Made by a program: the position numbers and the translations under genes
The notes under the pieces: generated by a model
What the model saw: only the letters and a program-made list of their open reading frames with translations
Told to the model about the DNA's origin: nothing
Database searches by the model: none
In this document: positions 34,720-46,264 of the stretch, in pieces
How positions within the stretch are numbered: the first letter of the stretch is position 1
Layout: each line of letters starts with the position of its first letter
Assembly: GCF_037893015.1 (NCBI RefSeq)
Contig: NC_133658.1
Location: forward strand, 883,121,038 to 883,185,037
From: Macrotis lagotis
Taxonomy: Eukaryota; Chordata; Mammalia; Peramelemorphia; Peramelidae
Direction: 5' to 3'
Length of the DNA: 64,000 bases

Positions 34720-34800
34720 AATAGCCCCATCCTTAAGGAGCTCACAATCTGTTGGGAGAAAATAACAAAATATAACCATCCAAGTAGTGCCATGAGGCAG
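34720..34800 (-). mobile_element. L2 LINE 3' fragment
   Basis: Antisense L2 tail: ccatccttaaggagctcacaatctg. Confidence 0.5.
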
Positions 34801-35299
34801 GACAAATGAAGCATTTTACACCTGGATTCCCTCATTTGTCCTGGGAAGAGGAAATCATGTTTTTTTCATCTGTCTAACTGGACCAAAAATTGTAGTTAGT
34901 CTGAGTTTGGTGGTTCTTGGTGTGATTTTCATTTGTTCTCTTGTAGGGAGTCCATATTTTGTTTTTCTTTACTCTGTATCAATCTATGCGTGCCTTCCTA
35001 TATGTCTCCAAATTCCTTATTGTCGTTATTTCAATGCTAACAAAAATAATTCATTACGTCCATATTTACTGCAGTTCAGCTACTCCCCAATTCAAGAGGA
35101 TCTGGTAAGTTTCCTTTTTTATTTCATTTTTCCTTCCATTGAAGGATTGGTTATGAATGTCTTGTTCTTTATGGCATCTCTCTATTGATCTTTGACATCC
35201 TAGGGGTTTATGCCCAGGAATGGGCATATATCAGCAATCTTATCTCTAACTGGATATCCAGTGATATAACCTGAACTTGGCCAAAACAATTCATTATCT

Positions 35300-35520
35300 T
35301 TTCTTCTAAACCCTCCCCCCTTTCACCTTCCCTCTTACAATAAAAGGTGTTCCCATCCTCCCAATCCCAACCTAGGAGTTCTCCTGACTCCTTTCTCTCT
35401 CACCTCACCTCATCTCACCTCCCCCATCTCCAAGCTGTTGCCAAGCCCTGTCTCTTTCACCTCTGTGGGCCCTCTTGTCTCTTTTTCTCCTCTGCAAACT
35501 CTCTCAAACATCTTCCCTAA
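35300..35520 (+). mobile_element. L2 LINE fragment
   Basis: L2 sense: aacctaggagttctcctgac, ccaagctgttgccaagccc. An L1 3' end begins shortly after. Confidence 0.6.
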
Positions 35521-35569
35521 ACCTCCAGTTCTTGTACTTTTTCTCTCTTAATTATTTCCATTTATTTTT

Positions 35570-36170
35570 TTCATATTCATAGCAGCTCTGTTTGTGATGG
35601 CAAAAAATTGGGAATAGAGTGAATGTCCATCAATTGGGGAATAGCTGAACAAAGTGTGGTATATGTACATTATGGAACACTATTGTTCTATTAGAGACCA
35701 GGAGGGGTGGGAATTCAGGGAAGCCTGGGAAGACTTGCATGAACTGATGCTGAGTGAGATGAGCAGAAACAGAAGAACATTGTACACCCAAACAGCAACA
35801 TGGGGCTGATGATCAACCCTGATGGATTGCTCGTTTCATCAGTGCAGCAATCAGGGACAATTTTAGAGTGTCTGCAATAGAGAATACCATCTGTAATCCA
35901 AAGAAAGAATTGTGAGTTCAAACAAAGACCTTCAATATTACCTTCAATTAAAAAAAATTATCTTATGTATTATGTAATTTTGCTATCTTTTATATTATTT
36001 TTTCCTTAAGGATATGATTTCTCTCTCAACACATTCAATTTTGATCAACATATAGCATGGAAACAATGTAAAGATTATCAAACTGCCTTCTGGGGGGGGG
36101 GAAGGGAAGTGAGGCTGGGGGAAAAATTGTAAAATTCAAAACATTACCAAAAATAATAGGAAGAGCCTAT
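35570..36170 (+). mobile_element. L1 LINE 3' end
   Basis: The end of L1 ORF2 (tttgtgatggcaaaaaattgg; tatggaacactattgttc) followed by a 3' untranslated part (ggatatgatttctctctc, catggaaacaatgtaaag, G-rich tract, gaaaaattgtaaaattc). Same element as 57151-58008, which is better preserved. Confidence 0.85.
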
Positions 36171-36224
36171 TATTATATATAATTGGAAAACAAAAAAATA
36201 AAAAATCTTATTTTTCAAAAAACA

Positions 36225-36460
36225 TGCAAAGATATTTTTCAACAATCATTTTTGTCATTTTTTAAAAAATTTTACTTATTTAAGGCATTGGGGTTAAGTG
36301 ACTTGCCCAAGATCACACAGCTAGGTAATTATTAAGTGTCTAAGGCTGGATTTGAATTCAGATCCTCCTGACTATCCACTGCACCCCAGCAATCATTTTT
36401 GTAAGATTTTGAGTTCCACACTTTCCTCTCTCCCTTTCTAATTATTCTTTATAAAACTAT
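36225..36460 (-). mobile_element. L1 3' tail split by a SINE
   Basis: tttttcaacaatcatttttg, then after the SINE aagattttgagttccacact and ctctctccctttc: antisense L1 tail. Confidence 0.55.
36256..36389 (-). mobile_element. tRNA-like SINE inside L1 tail
   Basis: Identical 13-base flanks caatcatttttgt at 36243-36255 and 36390-36402. Confidence 0.9.
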
Positions 36461-36512
36461 ATATTTGCTTGTTTGTTTTCTCCCTTATTAAGATATTAAA
36501 AGACACCCACCC

Positions 36513-36962
36513 TGTTTTCCAGAGTTAAGGTCCAGCAAGCAGGCTGTGCCGTGAGCCTGGCATGACAATAATCCTTAACACATGCCTTCTGGATGACCTC
36601 AGTCACAGCCAAGTTCCAGAATTGTTTGACAGCAACATCAGGTGCTCTCTCTGCCTGGACAAGCACCTGTGGCATCCACCCATGGAGTGCTGCTATGATT
36701 CCAATTTATCACATTGCTACTGTTTTCCCCATTGTCAGGGCTACAGCTCATTGAGTAACTATAAATATATGGATCAAGATCTCCCCACACTGCTTCTGTT
36801 CTCCCCACTATGGGCAGGGCCCTGACACATGTCTCCAGACCCACTCCTTATAAACTGTTTTTTTATTTGAAATTAAACTTCTGTTTGAAATTAAACTTCT
36901 ATTTCTAACTCTAGCCTGCTCTTTTGGGCCCCAGTTACTGACTGAGTTTGGTCTGGTTGACA
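36513..36962 (+). mobile_element. Solo LTR, probably ERV1-like (fossil)
   Basis: A block of about 450 bases beginning TG and ending CA, with a TATA-like element (ttataaact near 36850), a promoter-distal AATTAAA signal and a short U5-like segment. No internal retroviral genes adjoin it, so it looks like a solo LTR. Family and limits are inferred. Confidence 0.45.
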
Positions 36963-36964
36963 CT

Positions 36965-37205
36965 CTTGTTAGACTGTTAGCTTCTTGAGGACAGGGACAG
37001 TCTTTCCTCTTTTTTTGTGACCCCATCACTTTAGCACAATGCCTGGCTATATTATTTTATAATAGCTTATTGATTAATTATAACTTGCACTCTTAGAGGG
37101 TTGCCCAGAGTATTCAGAGCTTAAGTGACTTCCCAGGATTTGAGAGACAGAACCTGAACTCAGGACTCCTGGTGCCAAAGCTAGTCCTAATCATTAAGCC
37201 ATAGT
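36965..37205. mobile_element. L2 3' end (+) then MIR (-)
   Basis: 36965-37070 is L2 sense (gactgttagcttcttgagg). 37070-37205 is antisense MIR (cttaagtgacttcccagg, aacctgaactcagg). Confidence 0.6.
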
Positions 37206-37232
37206 TCTGTTAGTATCAATAGTGTATTATGG

Positions 37233-37390
37233 GGGGGCGGTCAGGTGGTACAGTGGATAGAGCACCAGCCCTGGAGTCAGGAGTACCTGAGTTCAAATCT
37301 GACCTCAGACAATAATTACGTAGCTGTGTGGCCTTGGGCAAACCATTTAACCCCACTTGCCTTGCAAAAACCTAAAAAAAATTTTTTTTT
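37233..37390 (+). mobile_element. tRNA-like SINE with target duplication
   Basis: Flanks caatagtgtattatgg (37217-37232) and caatactgtattatgg (37391-37406): 16 bases, one mismatch. Confidence 0.92.
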
Positions 37391-37494
37391 CAATACTGTA
37401 TTATGGATATTCTCTATTATATGAAATTAATCCATTAAGTCCCCAGATTCTAATCTAAATTCAGTATTGGACTATGCTCTGGAAAAAGAAAAAA

Positions 37495-37605
37495 AAAGGG
37501 TGGCTAGGTGGTGAAGTGGATAACGCACCAGCACTGGATTCAGGAGTATCTGGGTTCAGATCTGGTCTCAGACACTTAAAAAAAAGAATAAAAAAACAAA
37601 GCAGT
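37495..37605 (+). mobile_element. tRNA-like SINE, 3' half missing
   Basis: gggtggctaggtggtgaag to ctcagacactta, then straight into an A-rich tail; the acctagctgtg...ccttgc part is absent. Confidence 0.8.
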
Positions 37606-37686
37606 GCCTGCTATCTAGGAGATGGGCATTTTTTAATCTTGGAGTCTACAGGTACTTAAGAAATGTTTATTGAGCTGATTGATTCT

Positions 37687-37842
37687 TTTTTTTCCTTAGG
37701 TTTTTGCAAGGCAAATGGGGTTAACTTGTTTGCCCAAGGCCACACAGCTAGGTAATTATTAAGTGTCTGAGACCAGATTTGAACCCAGGTGCTCCTGACT
37801 CCAGGGCCGGTGCTTTATCCACTGCTCCACCTAGCCACCCCA
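37687..37842 (-). mobile_element. tRNA-like SINE with target duplication
   Basis: Identical 15-base flanks gagctgattgattct at 37672-37686 and 37843-37857. The target is an L2 tail. Confidence 0.92.
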
Positions 37843-38099
37843 GAGCTGATTGATTCTAAGGAGTGCAGGGGGGTAGGGTGGGATAGACTATAAAGTGTGC
37901 AAGATAATTTAAGGCCAGAAAAAGGGGTCAAAGGAGAATCAGAGAATCCAAGATCCTGAGGGAGGTGAAGAGGAAAAGCATTCCAGATATTACAGTCATA
38001 GCACATCAAATGAGATCATCTTTGCAAAGTGTTTACACATGCTTGGCATATAAAGTTAACATATCATTATCATTATCATCTTTATTATGGATGGCATTT

Positions 38100-38335
38100 T
38101 ATTATAGATGGATAGACCACTCACTGGGCCTGGAGTCAGAAAGACCTGAGTTCAAATCCAGCCTCAGACATGTACTAGATATTTGACCATGGGCAAGTCA
38201 CTTCACCTTGTTTGCCTCAGTTTCCTCATCTGTAAAATAAATCGGGAAAGGAAATGACAAACGGCTCCAATATCTTTGCCAAGAAAACCCCAAAGGAGGT
38301 CACAAAGAGTTGGACACAACTGGACAACAAATTAT
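38100..38335 (+). mobile_element. MAR1-type CORE-SINE
   Basis: atggatagaccactcactg, cctcagtttcctcatctg, ccaagaaaaccccaaagg, gagttggacacaactggac, the last being the target of the next SINE. Confidence 0.88.
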
Positions 38336-38339
38336 TATC

Positions 38340-38494
38340 TTTTTTTCTTTTTTTCCTCTGAGGCAATCAGGGTTAAGTGACTTTGCCCAAGGTCACACAG
38401 CTGCTAAGTGTCAAGTGTCTGAGATCAGATTTAAACTCAGATACTTCTGTCGCCAGGGTCTGTGCTCTCACCACTACATCACCTAGCTGCCCTG
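38340..38494 (-). mobile_element. SINE in the tail of MAR1
   Basis: Antisense SINE with flanks acaacaaattattatc (38324-38339) and acaacaagttattatc (38495-38510), 16 bases with one mismatch; inserted into the 3' end of the MAR1 just before it. Confidence 0.85.
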
Positions 38495-38830
38495 ACAACA
38501 AGTTATTATCAACTGAGATAATTGGAAGACATTTAGCAATGTCTGATAAATAGTAAGCACATATAAAAATGTTAACTCTTGTTATTATTATAAACTGAGG
38601 TAATAAATGTAAAGTGCTTGCTGCATTTCTAAATTTTAACTATTATTATTATTATTATCATCACCAGTGAAAGGAAGGGTTATGAAAAGAATTAACTATC
38701 CTAATAATGAGACAAATAATAGGATGCAAAGAGCATCACTTCATCAGGAGCTTTCCTTCAGTCATGTTCTAGCCTTCCAACTTGAATCAAATGTCAAGTC
38801 CCAGAGAGATCAGTAGAAGTGGTGCAACTA

Positions 38831-38984
38831 GGGACGGTTAGGTGATGCAGTAGATAGAGCACCAGCCCTGGAGTCAGGAGGACCTGAATTCAAATCCGGC
38901 CTCAGACACTCAATAATTACCTAGCTGTGGCCTTGGGCAAGCCACTTAACCCCATCTGCCTTGCAAAAACCTAAAAAAAAAAAT
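38831..38984 (+). mobile_element. tRNA-like SINE (WSINE1-like)
   Basis: gggacggttaggtgatgcag to ccttgcaaaaacct plus A run. Flanks not clear. Confidence 0.88.
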
Positions 38985-38999
38985 ACAGTTGTGAGTCTT

Positions 39000-41190
39000 T
39001 TTCCCATTCAAATTCAATCCTGAGACCTATCCAGAAATCTATCCAGAGACCATTGGATACCAAATCAAGACTCTCCAATCTAGAAAGTGTTAACTGAGGT
39101 CTTACTACTGTCCCTAATCTGGATTTGATAAAGCAGACCAGAGGCAGAGTGCCAGTAAACCAGCTATCATTCTCATAATCGCTTTTCTTTACAAGGAACC
39201 GATTTGTAAAATGTGAGATTTCTCCTGCTGGGAGCTCTGCCTTGCTCTTGTGGAGCCAGATTTTTTATACATGATCATGGGTGAGAATGTGGGGCGAGTG
39301 ATCTTCCCAGGCCAAGCCCACCATGCAGGACAATACAACAATTACATCATTCGTGACCATCCGAGTAAGTCTATGGGAACGGCCAAGTGGATCGTTCAGT
39401 TTGGGGGTGTTTTATTATTGTACAACATAGTTTATACCACTTCCCTTAACTAACACAGGCAAGTTTATTTAGTTCAGGGCCAGGCCCTGTGATGATCAAA
39501 ACAAATTATGACTGTTTTCATTGTTTCCCAGACTTGGAGCCTGCCTGTGAAAAGGATCTCTAGAAACTAAATTATTATTCTGAAATTCATTACATATTGA
39601 TCAAATATAAAATCATAACTCTTGGCAAAAAGCCAGAGTTATACATCCAAAGCTCAGCATCTTTCGTAAAATATCACGAGGTCCCATCCTACAAACAGTA
39701 ACCCCTAAATATCCCTGAGGACTCAATAATTCAATTATCTCTAAGCCTGAGTGTTATCTCAGACAGCACCGTTACTCACCAACACACGGACATAGCGATG
39801 GCCAACAAAAATTTAGGAACCGGTGCCCTAGTATTGAAAACGCAGAGGCACCAAATTATGTGGAAGGGAAGGCTTTCAAAATATAGAGACCTGTAGGAAG
39901 AGCTCCAGACTGCGTGAGAATAGCGTGAAATACATAATTATCCATCCCCTTCCTCTTTTCTACAGCTTGAGCTATGGTGAGCATGCTTTTAGTGAGTTGA
40001 CTGAAGATGAGCTTACATCTCACTCCTTTTATTCAATTACACAAAGCCATCATTTTATTCACCTGGGCAATAATCCAGAAAGACGTTAACTATAAAAGAG
40101 TGATAATCGGAAAGCAACTTGTCCCTGGACCATTTCTAACCGAACTCCATCTACCAGAAGAGGAAAAGAATGAGGTTAATATGGCAGTGAATGCCCTGCT
40201 ACATTAGATGAAAGCTTCAAGTCTCCAAAAAACTCAATTTAATTATTCTATTTTACAAAAAAAAAAAAGGTAAGTGGTTGATCAGAGTTTAATGTCCTTT
40301 TCACAAGTAAATGAGAGATGTGACTTTTATTTTTGGAAGACTCACACAGTACATTCTAAGGTAGAATCTGAGTAATTTTGAGCTACATTAGGAAACTGGA
40401 TGGTCATTGGGTTTCACAGTATGGGTTTCAGAGCCATTAGCCAATGCCTAAAGGGTCAATCCCAGTTATTAAGGATTATATCTGACATGGCTTACTAGAT
40501 ATTTTGAAGTATTAAAAAACAAGAAGTAAGCATTTTATATACTTTTCTCCAAACAATGACTTTGACAAAACCAACCCACAGATTTGCAAACACTTAATTA
40601 CCTTTAGTTATAAACGTGAGTTGTTAGGGACTGCTTAAACAGAAATAAATGAGAGACTGAGTCAGAGAGGTCAATAAGAAGCAGAGGATTGTCCATTCTG
40701 CAGCTGGTACCACCTTCCTCTTCCTGTTTATTCAATCTGGGGGAAAAATGAATTTTCTGCTTTTTCAATTCTCAAATGAGTTCTCAATTTAGAGTGAATT
40801 GATCCAAAGAATAAAAACGTGCTTTCTTGCATCCCCAGAGGAAGTGACTGCTATCAAACCCTAGTTTACCACTTCAATACTCTCTGATGAATCCAGGTGC
40901 TCGAGAACATTTCACCCAATAGTTTGACTCGAGTGATTTTCTTAAACTGTCATCAGCCAACATACAATTCTGCGATGGCTCATTCATAACCCTGAAATTT
41001 AATTGAGTTTGTGGGATTGATTCTGTGGCATTATGAAGGGATGATTGCTGGGTGCCCACGTCAGAGCCAGCCCTTCAACACTTGAGGGATGACGTTACTA
41101 CCGAGTGCTTTCTTTATTGGAAAGAGAATGAGCTGGAAATGAATCTCAATAGACCCTACAGTATGGTGAGTCCTTGGAATTTGGATAAAT
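39000..41190. other. Repeat-poor unassigned block
   Basis: About 2.2 kb without recognised SINE, L1, L2 or L3 copies, which is unusual here. Open frames at 39250-39453 (+) and 40007-40207 (+) have no family resemblance I know. On the minus strand, 39180-39500 has a tataaaaaa element and AATAAA further upstream, which could fit an old LTR. A CRE-like tgacgtta lies near 41091. It could instead be unique regulatory DNA. Confidence 0.3.
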
Positions 41191-41196
41191 GGTAAA

Positions 41197-41200
41197 ACTT

Positions 41201-41273
<73 letters not shown>

Positions 41274-41275
41274 TT
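41197..41275 (+). repeat. (AT)n microsatellite
   Basis: About 75 bases of alternating TA with a few G or C interruptions. Confidence 0.95.
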
Positions 41276-41299
41276 GTTTGAACAACCAAAAGTACAAGT

Positions 41300-41780
41300 T
41301 TAACTTTTTAATTTAATTGAAAAGATTTTACATATTTTAATTTACTTTAAGGAGTTTTACTTAAACCTTTTGCTTTGAATATAACAATAATTTCTGGGAA
41401 TACTCTCCTTTTCCTTCTTGAAACTGAACCCTTGAGGGCAGCTAGGTGGTGAAGTGGATAGATAGAGTACTGGCCCTGGGGTCAGGAGTACCTGAGTTCA
41501 AATGCGGCCTCAGACACTTAATAATTACCTAGCTGTGTGGCCTTGGGCAAGCCACTTAACCCTATCTGCCTTGCAAAAACCTAAAAAAAAAAAATTCCAA
41601 AAAAAACCTGAACCCTCTTCATAAGAAATGAAAAGTGAAGGAAAAGACCTATTAGAGTCATTATGTCTAAAACTGTGTATAGTGTTCTGCCCTAGTGGTC
41701 TCTGCCAAGAAGAGGGATTTATATTTCATTATCTGTTCTCTAAGACCATTACTGGATCATAGGGTAACTGATTTAGAGAG
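41300..41780 (+). repeat. Diverged direct repeat, copy 1 (partner 52960-53262)
   Basis: ttttacttaaaccttttgct, gggaatactctccttttc, cattatgtctaaaactgtg and tatagtgttctgccctag have counterparts in the same order at 52960-53262. A SINE splits this copy at 41433-41607. Confidence 0.55.
41433..41607 (+). mobile_element. tRNA-like SINE with target duplication
   Basis: Identical 9-base flanks ctgaaccct at 41424-41432 and 41608-41616. Confidence 0.9.
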
Positions 41781-42700
41781 AGAAAAGCCAACTTGTTTTT
41801 AACAGATGAAGAAAGTTAAGTGACCTGTAGCTAGTGGAAAGGCTGAAATTTTTTGAACCAAGACCCTTTCTCTGTCGCTAAACCTAGCATTATTTCTATT
41901 CTAGTCAGTTAATTGGAGCTCAATTTCATTTTATTAGTTTAAAAAAGATATTTATATTTCCCTACTGATGGACAGTTCATATGCTCTGCTGGCATCCAAG
42001 CAATATTGAGGGGACTGGAAGACTTACCCTAGGACACAAACTAAATCTCTTGGGGTGAGCTGATAGGAGACTGTCAAGTCTGCACAGAATCTGAAGCTCT
42101 AATGGGCTTGTGCAAGGAAATGTCCATGTGTCCACTGGAGTATTTCAAAGCCAAATATCAAATAACTATTTTTACACTGTAATTTAAGTCAATTAGTGGA
42201 ATTGCTCATTAAATCAATAGCATATAATAAATACTAGGGCCTTTTTTAATTATAGAATTTCTGAATCAGAAGAGACCACAACGGTGACCTGAAAAACCAT
42301 TCCTATTATAATATGGCCAACAAGGGGTTCATTCAAACCCACTCCTACAAGTCTCCTCTGGATCCCACCCACTCCCAGTTCCTTCTCCAAATTTCCTTTT
42401 ATTTTTCTTTGAAAACATCCATGCTCTGTGTATTCTCTCCTCTTATAGAGTATAAGCTTCTTAAGGGCTCTACATCATGCTCATCTTTGGTCCAGAGTGT
42501 TCATAAAGTTCATAGAGTGCTGCCTGTTTGCCATTCTCCCCCATTCCCACTGCTTTTTGGCCACAAATGGAACAAGCCTGATCCTTCCACACAATAACCC
42601 TCCCCCTGAATCTTCTCTTCTCCACATTGAAACATCCCCGGTTCCTTTAATCAATAATCACAGCAAGCAGTTGAGTTGGTGTCCTTCCATATACTAGCTG

Positions 42701-43200
42701 CTCCCATTTTACAGATGAGGAAACTGAGGCAGGTAGCAGTTAAGTGTCTTGCCCTGGTCAGTAGATGCTATTATTATCCTTATTCCATTTTAGAGATAAG
42801 GAAACTGAGGCCGACAGAAGTGCTTTTTCCTGGGAAAAAGATACTATTATTATCACCCCATTTTACAGAGGAGGAAACTGGGGCAGATAGAATTTAAGTG
42901 CTTCACCCTGGGGAAAAGATGCTATTATTATCCTTATCCTCATTTTAGAGATGGGGAAACTGTAGGACACAGAAGTTAAGTGCTTTACCCTAGAAAGTAG
43001 ATGCCATTATTATCATAATCCTCATTTTACAGATGAGGAAACTGAGGCAAAAAGCAGTTAAGTACTTTGCCCTGGCCAGTAGATGCTATTATTATTATCA
43101 TCATGAAGAAACTGAGGCAGACAGAATTTAAGGGCTTTACCCAGGGGTCACACAGCTAAGCAGTGCCTAAGAGCACATTTGAGCTCAGGTCTATGGAGAC
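42701..43200 (-). repeat. Tandem array of a MIR-derived unit (six copies)
   Basis: Six direct copies of a 73-82-base unit: ccattttacagatgaggaaac, tgaggcagacagaagttaag, tgctttgccctggccagtag, atgctattattatcctta. Copies start near 42706, 42787, 42860, 42942, 43024 and 43104. Only the last continues into the normal antisense MIR (ggggtcacacagctaag). So one part of a MIR was amplified in tandem. Confidence 0.88.
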
Positions 43201-43829
43201 TCCAGGCCTAACCCTCTGGCTCTCTTCCCACATGCCAAGGAGGATTCCAGGAGATAGAGCGTCAATCTTGCTATTCTCCTGCTATTATAAAGTCCTGACC
43301 TTACGGGTGCTTAATGACCACATGGTCCATTGACATCCAATAGCCATCCTAATGGCCGTCCACACAGCAAAATCTTCAGATGAGGAGGTTCTGAAGGTTA
43401 GTTGTCCTTTCTAGTAAGCATCTTCCACCCGTGCACTGACCCAATTACTATTCCACTAAACTTGCTGGGTATGGAGATGTGGGCGTTATGAATGCTCCTC
43501 AGACATATTACGACTGTATTCATCTCGGTAAGTAATTAAGAAGACTACAAATTCAGCTCTGCTGAAACCAATGGAATGGAATGGTCAGCAGAGTCCGATT
43601 CAGTGAGTCTGCTCCCTTGGTATCTAGAAAATTGGATGGAACGGCACTGCCCCCTCCCCACTTTTCCCAGGATTCAACTTTATCTTCAGCAGAGTGCTAT
43701 AATTCTGGATTATGAAGTCGCTTGTTGCTAAAATCTGTCAGCTCAAACCTTTGGTATGGAAAATTCTATTTTTACAGAAGATTCAAGCTTAGTGAGCAGA
43801 ATCTAATCAATGAATAGTTTGGAAATCGC

Positions 43830-43960
43830 ATCATTTCACTCAGCCTCAGTTTCCCTACCTGCAAAATGAGGATAATAGCCCCTACCTGTCAGGTGCTAAG
43901 GATCAGATGAGATATCCATAAAGCACCTAGGACATAACAGGTACTTAATAAAAATCTTTC
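43830..43960 (+). mobile_element. MIR-type SINE, 3' half
   Basis: cagcctcagtttccctacct, gataatagcccctacctg, ataaagcacctaggacataa. Confidence 0.75.
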
Positions 43961-44070
43961 TTCCTTCCTCATTTTCTTTTTTTCCCTTCCTCTCTTCCCT
44001 CATTCTCTCCTTCCTTTCATTTCTCCTAGCCTTCTTTTGCTCCTTTCTTCCTTCTGTTCTTGTTTTGACT
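43960..44070 (+). repeat. Pyrimidine-rich tract
   Basis: Degenerate CTTT/CCTT tract. Confidence 0.8.
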
Positions 44071-44599
44071 GGAAATCTCTCATGGTGGGATATTCAAGCT
44101 TTATCACATAAAAAATTCAGTTCAATATTGATATATCAAAGAGATGAGCAGATTGATTATATATTTCTGTTCAAAAATAAAAGGAAGATACTCATACCAA
44201 GGCAGTTTAGGGCAGCCATTAGACAATAATCATGTATCCCTACAAAGACCACCCTAAAATCCCCTTAGTTATTATAGAAAACAGACAAAAAAAGGAGGTG
44301 CTGCAAAGTGTGTTAGTGAGGATTGGCTGATATTTGGGGGTTTATTGTGTTCATCTCTGGGCTTGGGTCCTAGACACCTGGGTGCCCTATCAGTTCTGTT
44401 TTGACTAGAGTCCTGGATATACAAGACCTTGTACTGATTTTTCTTTTAGCTAACATTAATCTTGGTTTACATTATTCCTAGCTTCCATTGATAGGGACTC
44501 ATTTTTATTATTATAACTGCCCCAGAAACTCTTGCTAGGAAACTCATATTATTCTGATTTTTATAGCTTAAGGGGTTCACATGATTTGACTCTCACCAA

Positions 44600-44935
44600 T
44601 AGGGACCCTACAGTTATGTTAGAAAATTAAGGTAAATGGCAAGACAATGATCTGAACTTGGTAGGTTTATTAGTTAGGCTAGCAAAGACCAATAAATTGG
44701 GTCAATGGTCTCTCAATGACCAAAGACCCAGAGGTAGGGTTCCTCAGACTTCATATAGTTTTGGGGAGTACAAAGATAGGTGGAGAAGACAATGTAATTG
44801 GTTATAATGGGAGTGGAGGCAATATGATTGGTTATTTGAAAGAAAGTGGGGTTAGTGACCGCTCTGCTCAATTATACAATTAATACAGTATAAAACTAGT
44901 TGAATTCATATAAGTAGAAACTAGAAGTAATATTA
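44600..44935 (-). mobile_element. Possible LTR (fossil), weak
   Basis: Read on the minus strand it has two CCAAT-like boxes (taaccaat), a later AATAAA and a short tail ending aaca, which resembles LTR order. No coding remains or paired LTR were seen. Could equally be unique DNA. Confidence 0.2.
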
Positions 44936-44939
44936 ATTT

Positions 44940-45115
44940 TGATATTTTCTCCTTTTCCTTTTCTTCCTCTCTTCTCCCTCCTTCTTTTCCTTCTTCCTGT
45001 CCTTTATTCCTTTTCTTCATCCTTCTATTCCTTCCTTTACTTCTTCATGCCTCCTGTCTTTCCTTCCTTCCCCCCTCCCTCCCTCCTTCCTTCCTTCCTT
45101 TCTTCCATAAAATTA
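44940..45115 (+). repeat. (CCTT)n-rich pyrimidine tract
   Basis: Long CTTCCT-type tract ending in a cleaner (CCTT) run near 45080-45105; the strand bias creates a false open frame. Confidence 0.9.
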
Positions 45116-45544
45116 TCTACTGTGAGGAAATGCTGCTCAGGAGTCTTGGAGTCAGTTGTATTTGCCCATGAAAGGGCAAATGGAACAGAGGGAAAAGACC
45201 TTGACTTTATCCTCTGACTTTGGCTTTGAGCCCTTGCCTTTTCACTTTCCCCTTATTTGGGGAGATGGAAAATCACAAAGATCTCTTAATCATCAGATCC
45301 AAAAAGTTGACCAACCTCTCCTGATAATTCTCTCCTCCGTAGGTTTTCTTGATACATCAATCTCTTGGCTCTTTATCCATGTCACACTCACTAATCTTGG
45401 GGATCTTCCAGGTCTTCAGACCTAGGCTCTTTCCCTTTTTGCTCCATACTAAATACTATCTTGCTTCATGATCTCAGAAGCCACTATGCATTCAATGATC
45501 ATTTCTGTACAAAGAATTCCAGATCTATATATCCACCCTTAGTA

Positions 45545-45745
45545 AGTTATTCAGCCAATAAGCACTGCCTTTTGTCTGGTAATTGGAGATACAAAGAAAG
45601 GGAAAACATGGTCCTTGCCCTCAAGGAGCTTACAATTTAATGGAGGAGACAGTGTGAACAAATATGTACAAACACACTATATAAATTATCTTTGTTAAAT
45701 TAGATAAATTGGAAATCAAGGGAGGGAAAAATTAGCATTATAGAG
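45545..45745 (-). mobile_element. L2 LINE 3' end
   Basis: Antisense L2: cagccaataagcactgcct, gagatacaaagaaaggg, cctcaaggagcttacaatt. Confidence 0.7.
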
Positions 45746-45839
45746 AATGAGGTAAGGTGTCTTATAGATATGTCTATGTTCTTTAGACAGACCTTAGGTT
45801 CTTCATAACTGGACTCCTCCCTGTCTTTCTAGATACCAC

Positions 45840-46075
45840 AGCAGATAAAGTGTTGGAGAAGGATGACTGGAGTTTAAATCCTGCCTCAGATACTTCTTTA
45901 TCCAATGATCCTGGGCAAGTCACTTAACCTCATTGTTTCCTCATTGATAAAAATGAGGATAATAACAGCATCTACCTGCCATGGTTGTTTAGAAAGCATT
46001 TGTGAAACTTAAAACACTCTATAGAAATGGTAGTTAGGGTTATTATCATTATTATTATTATTATTATACTTTCCT
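45840..46075 (+). mobile_element. MIR-type SINE and (ATT)n
   Basis: Sense MIR: tttaaatcctgcctcagata, cctgggcaagtcacttaacc, aaaatgaggataataacag; then an ATT run at 46040-46072. Confidence 0.78.
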
Positions 46076-46079
46076 CCCC

Positions 46080-46264
46080 TTCACATATGCTTGGTTTCCC
46101 CAGCTTACTTCAAGATTCAGGTTACATTACACTTTCTTTAGGAAAAATTCCTTAATTTCTCCCTATCAGATTACCTTCCATCTTCTCTGTATGTATATTA
46201 TATACATGTAGTGATTTATATATTGTCTCCCCCATTAGAATATAAGCTCCTTGAAGACAGGGAC
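46080..46264 (+). mobile_element. L2 LINE 3' end
   Basis: cttcaagattcaggttac, tattgtctcccccattagaa, aagctccttgaagacaggg, cut off abruptly at about 46264. Confidence 0.7.

Noticed and set aside
39250-39453. 67-codon frame with a hydrophobic stretch (IVQFGGVLLLYNIVY)
   Set aside because: At first sight like a small mitochondrial membrane subunit, but I could match it to none, and there are no splice sites or promoter to support it.
41061-41297. Frame with alternating Tyr-Ile
   Set aside because: Translation of an (AT)n microsatellite; the same applies at 49727.
42676-42897. Frame with repeated RKLR motifs as a possible repeat protein
   Set aside because: It arises from the MIR-derived tandem array.
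44939-45217. Frame rich in Phe/Ser/Leu
   Set aside because: Produced by a CTTCCT pyrimidine tract.
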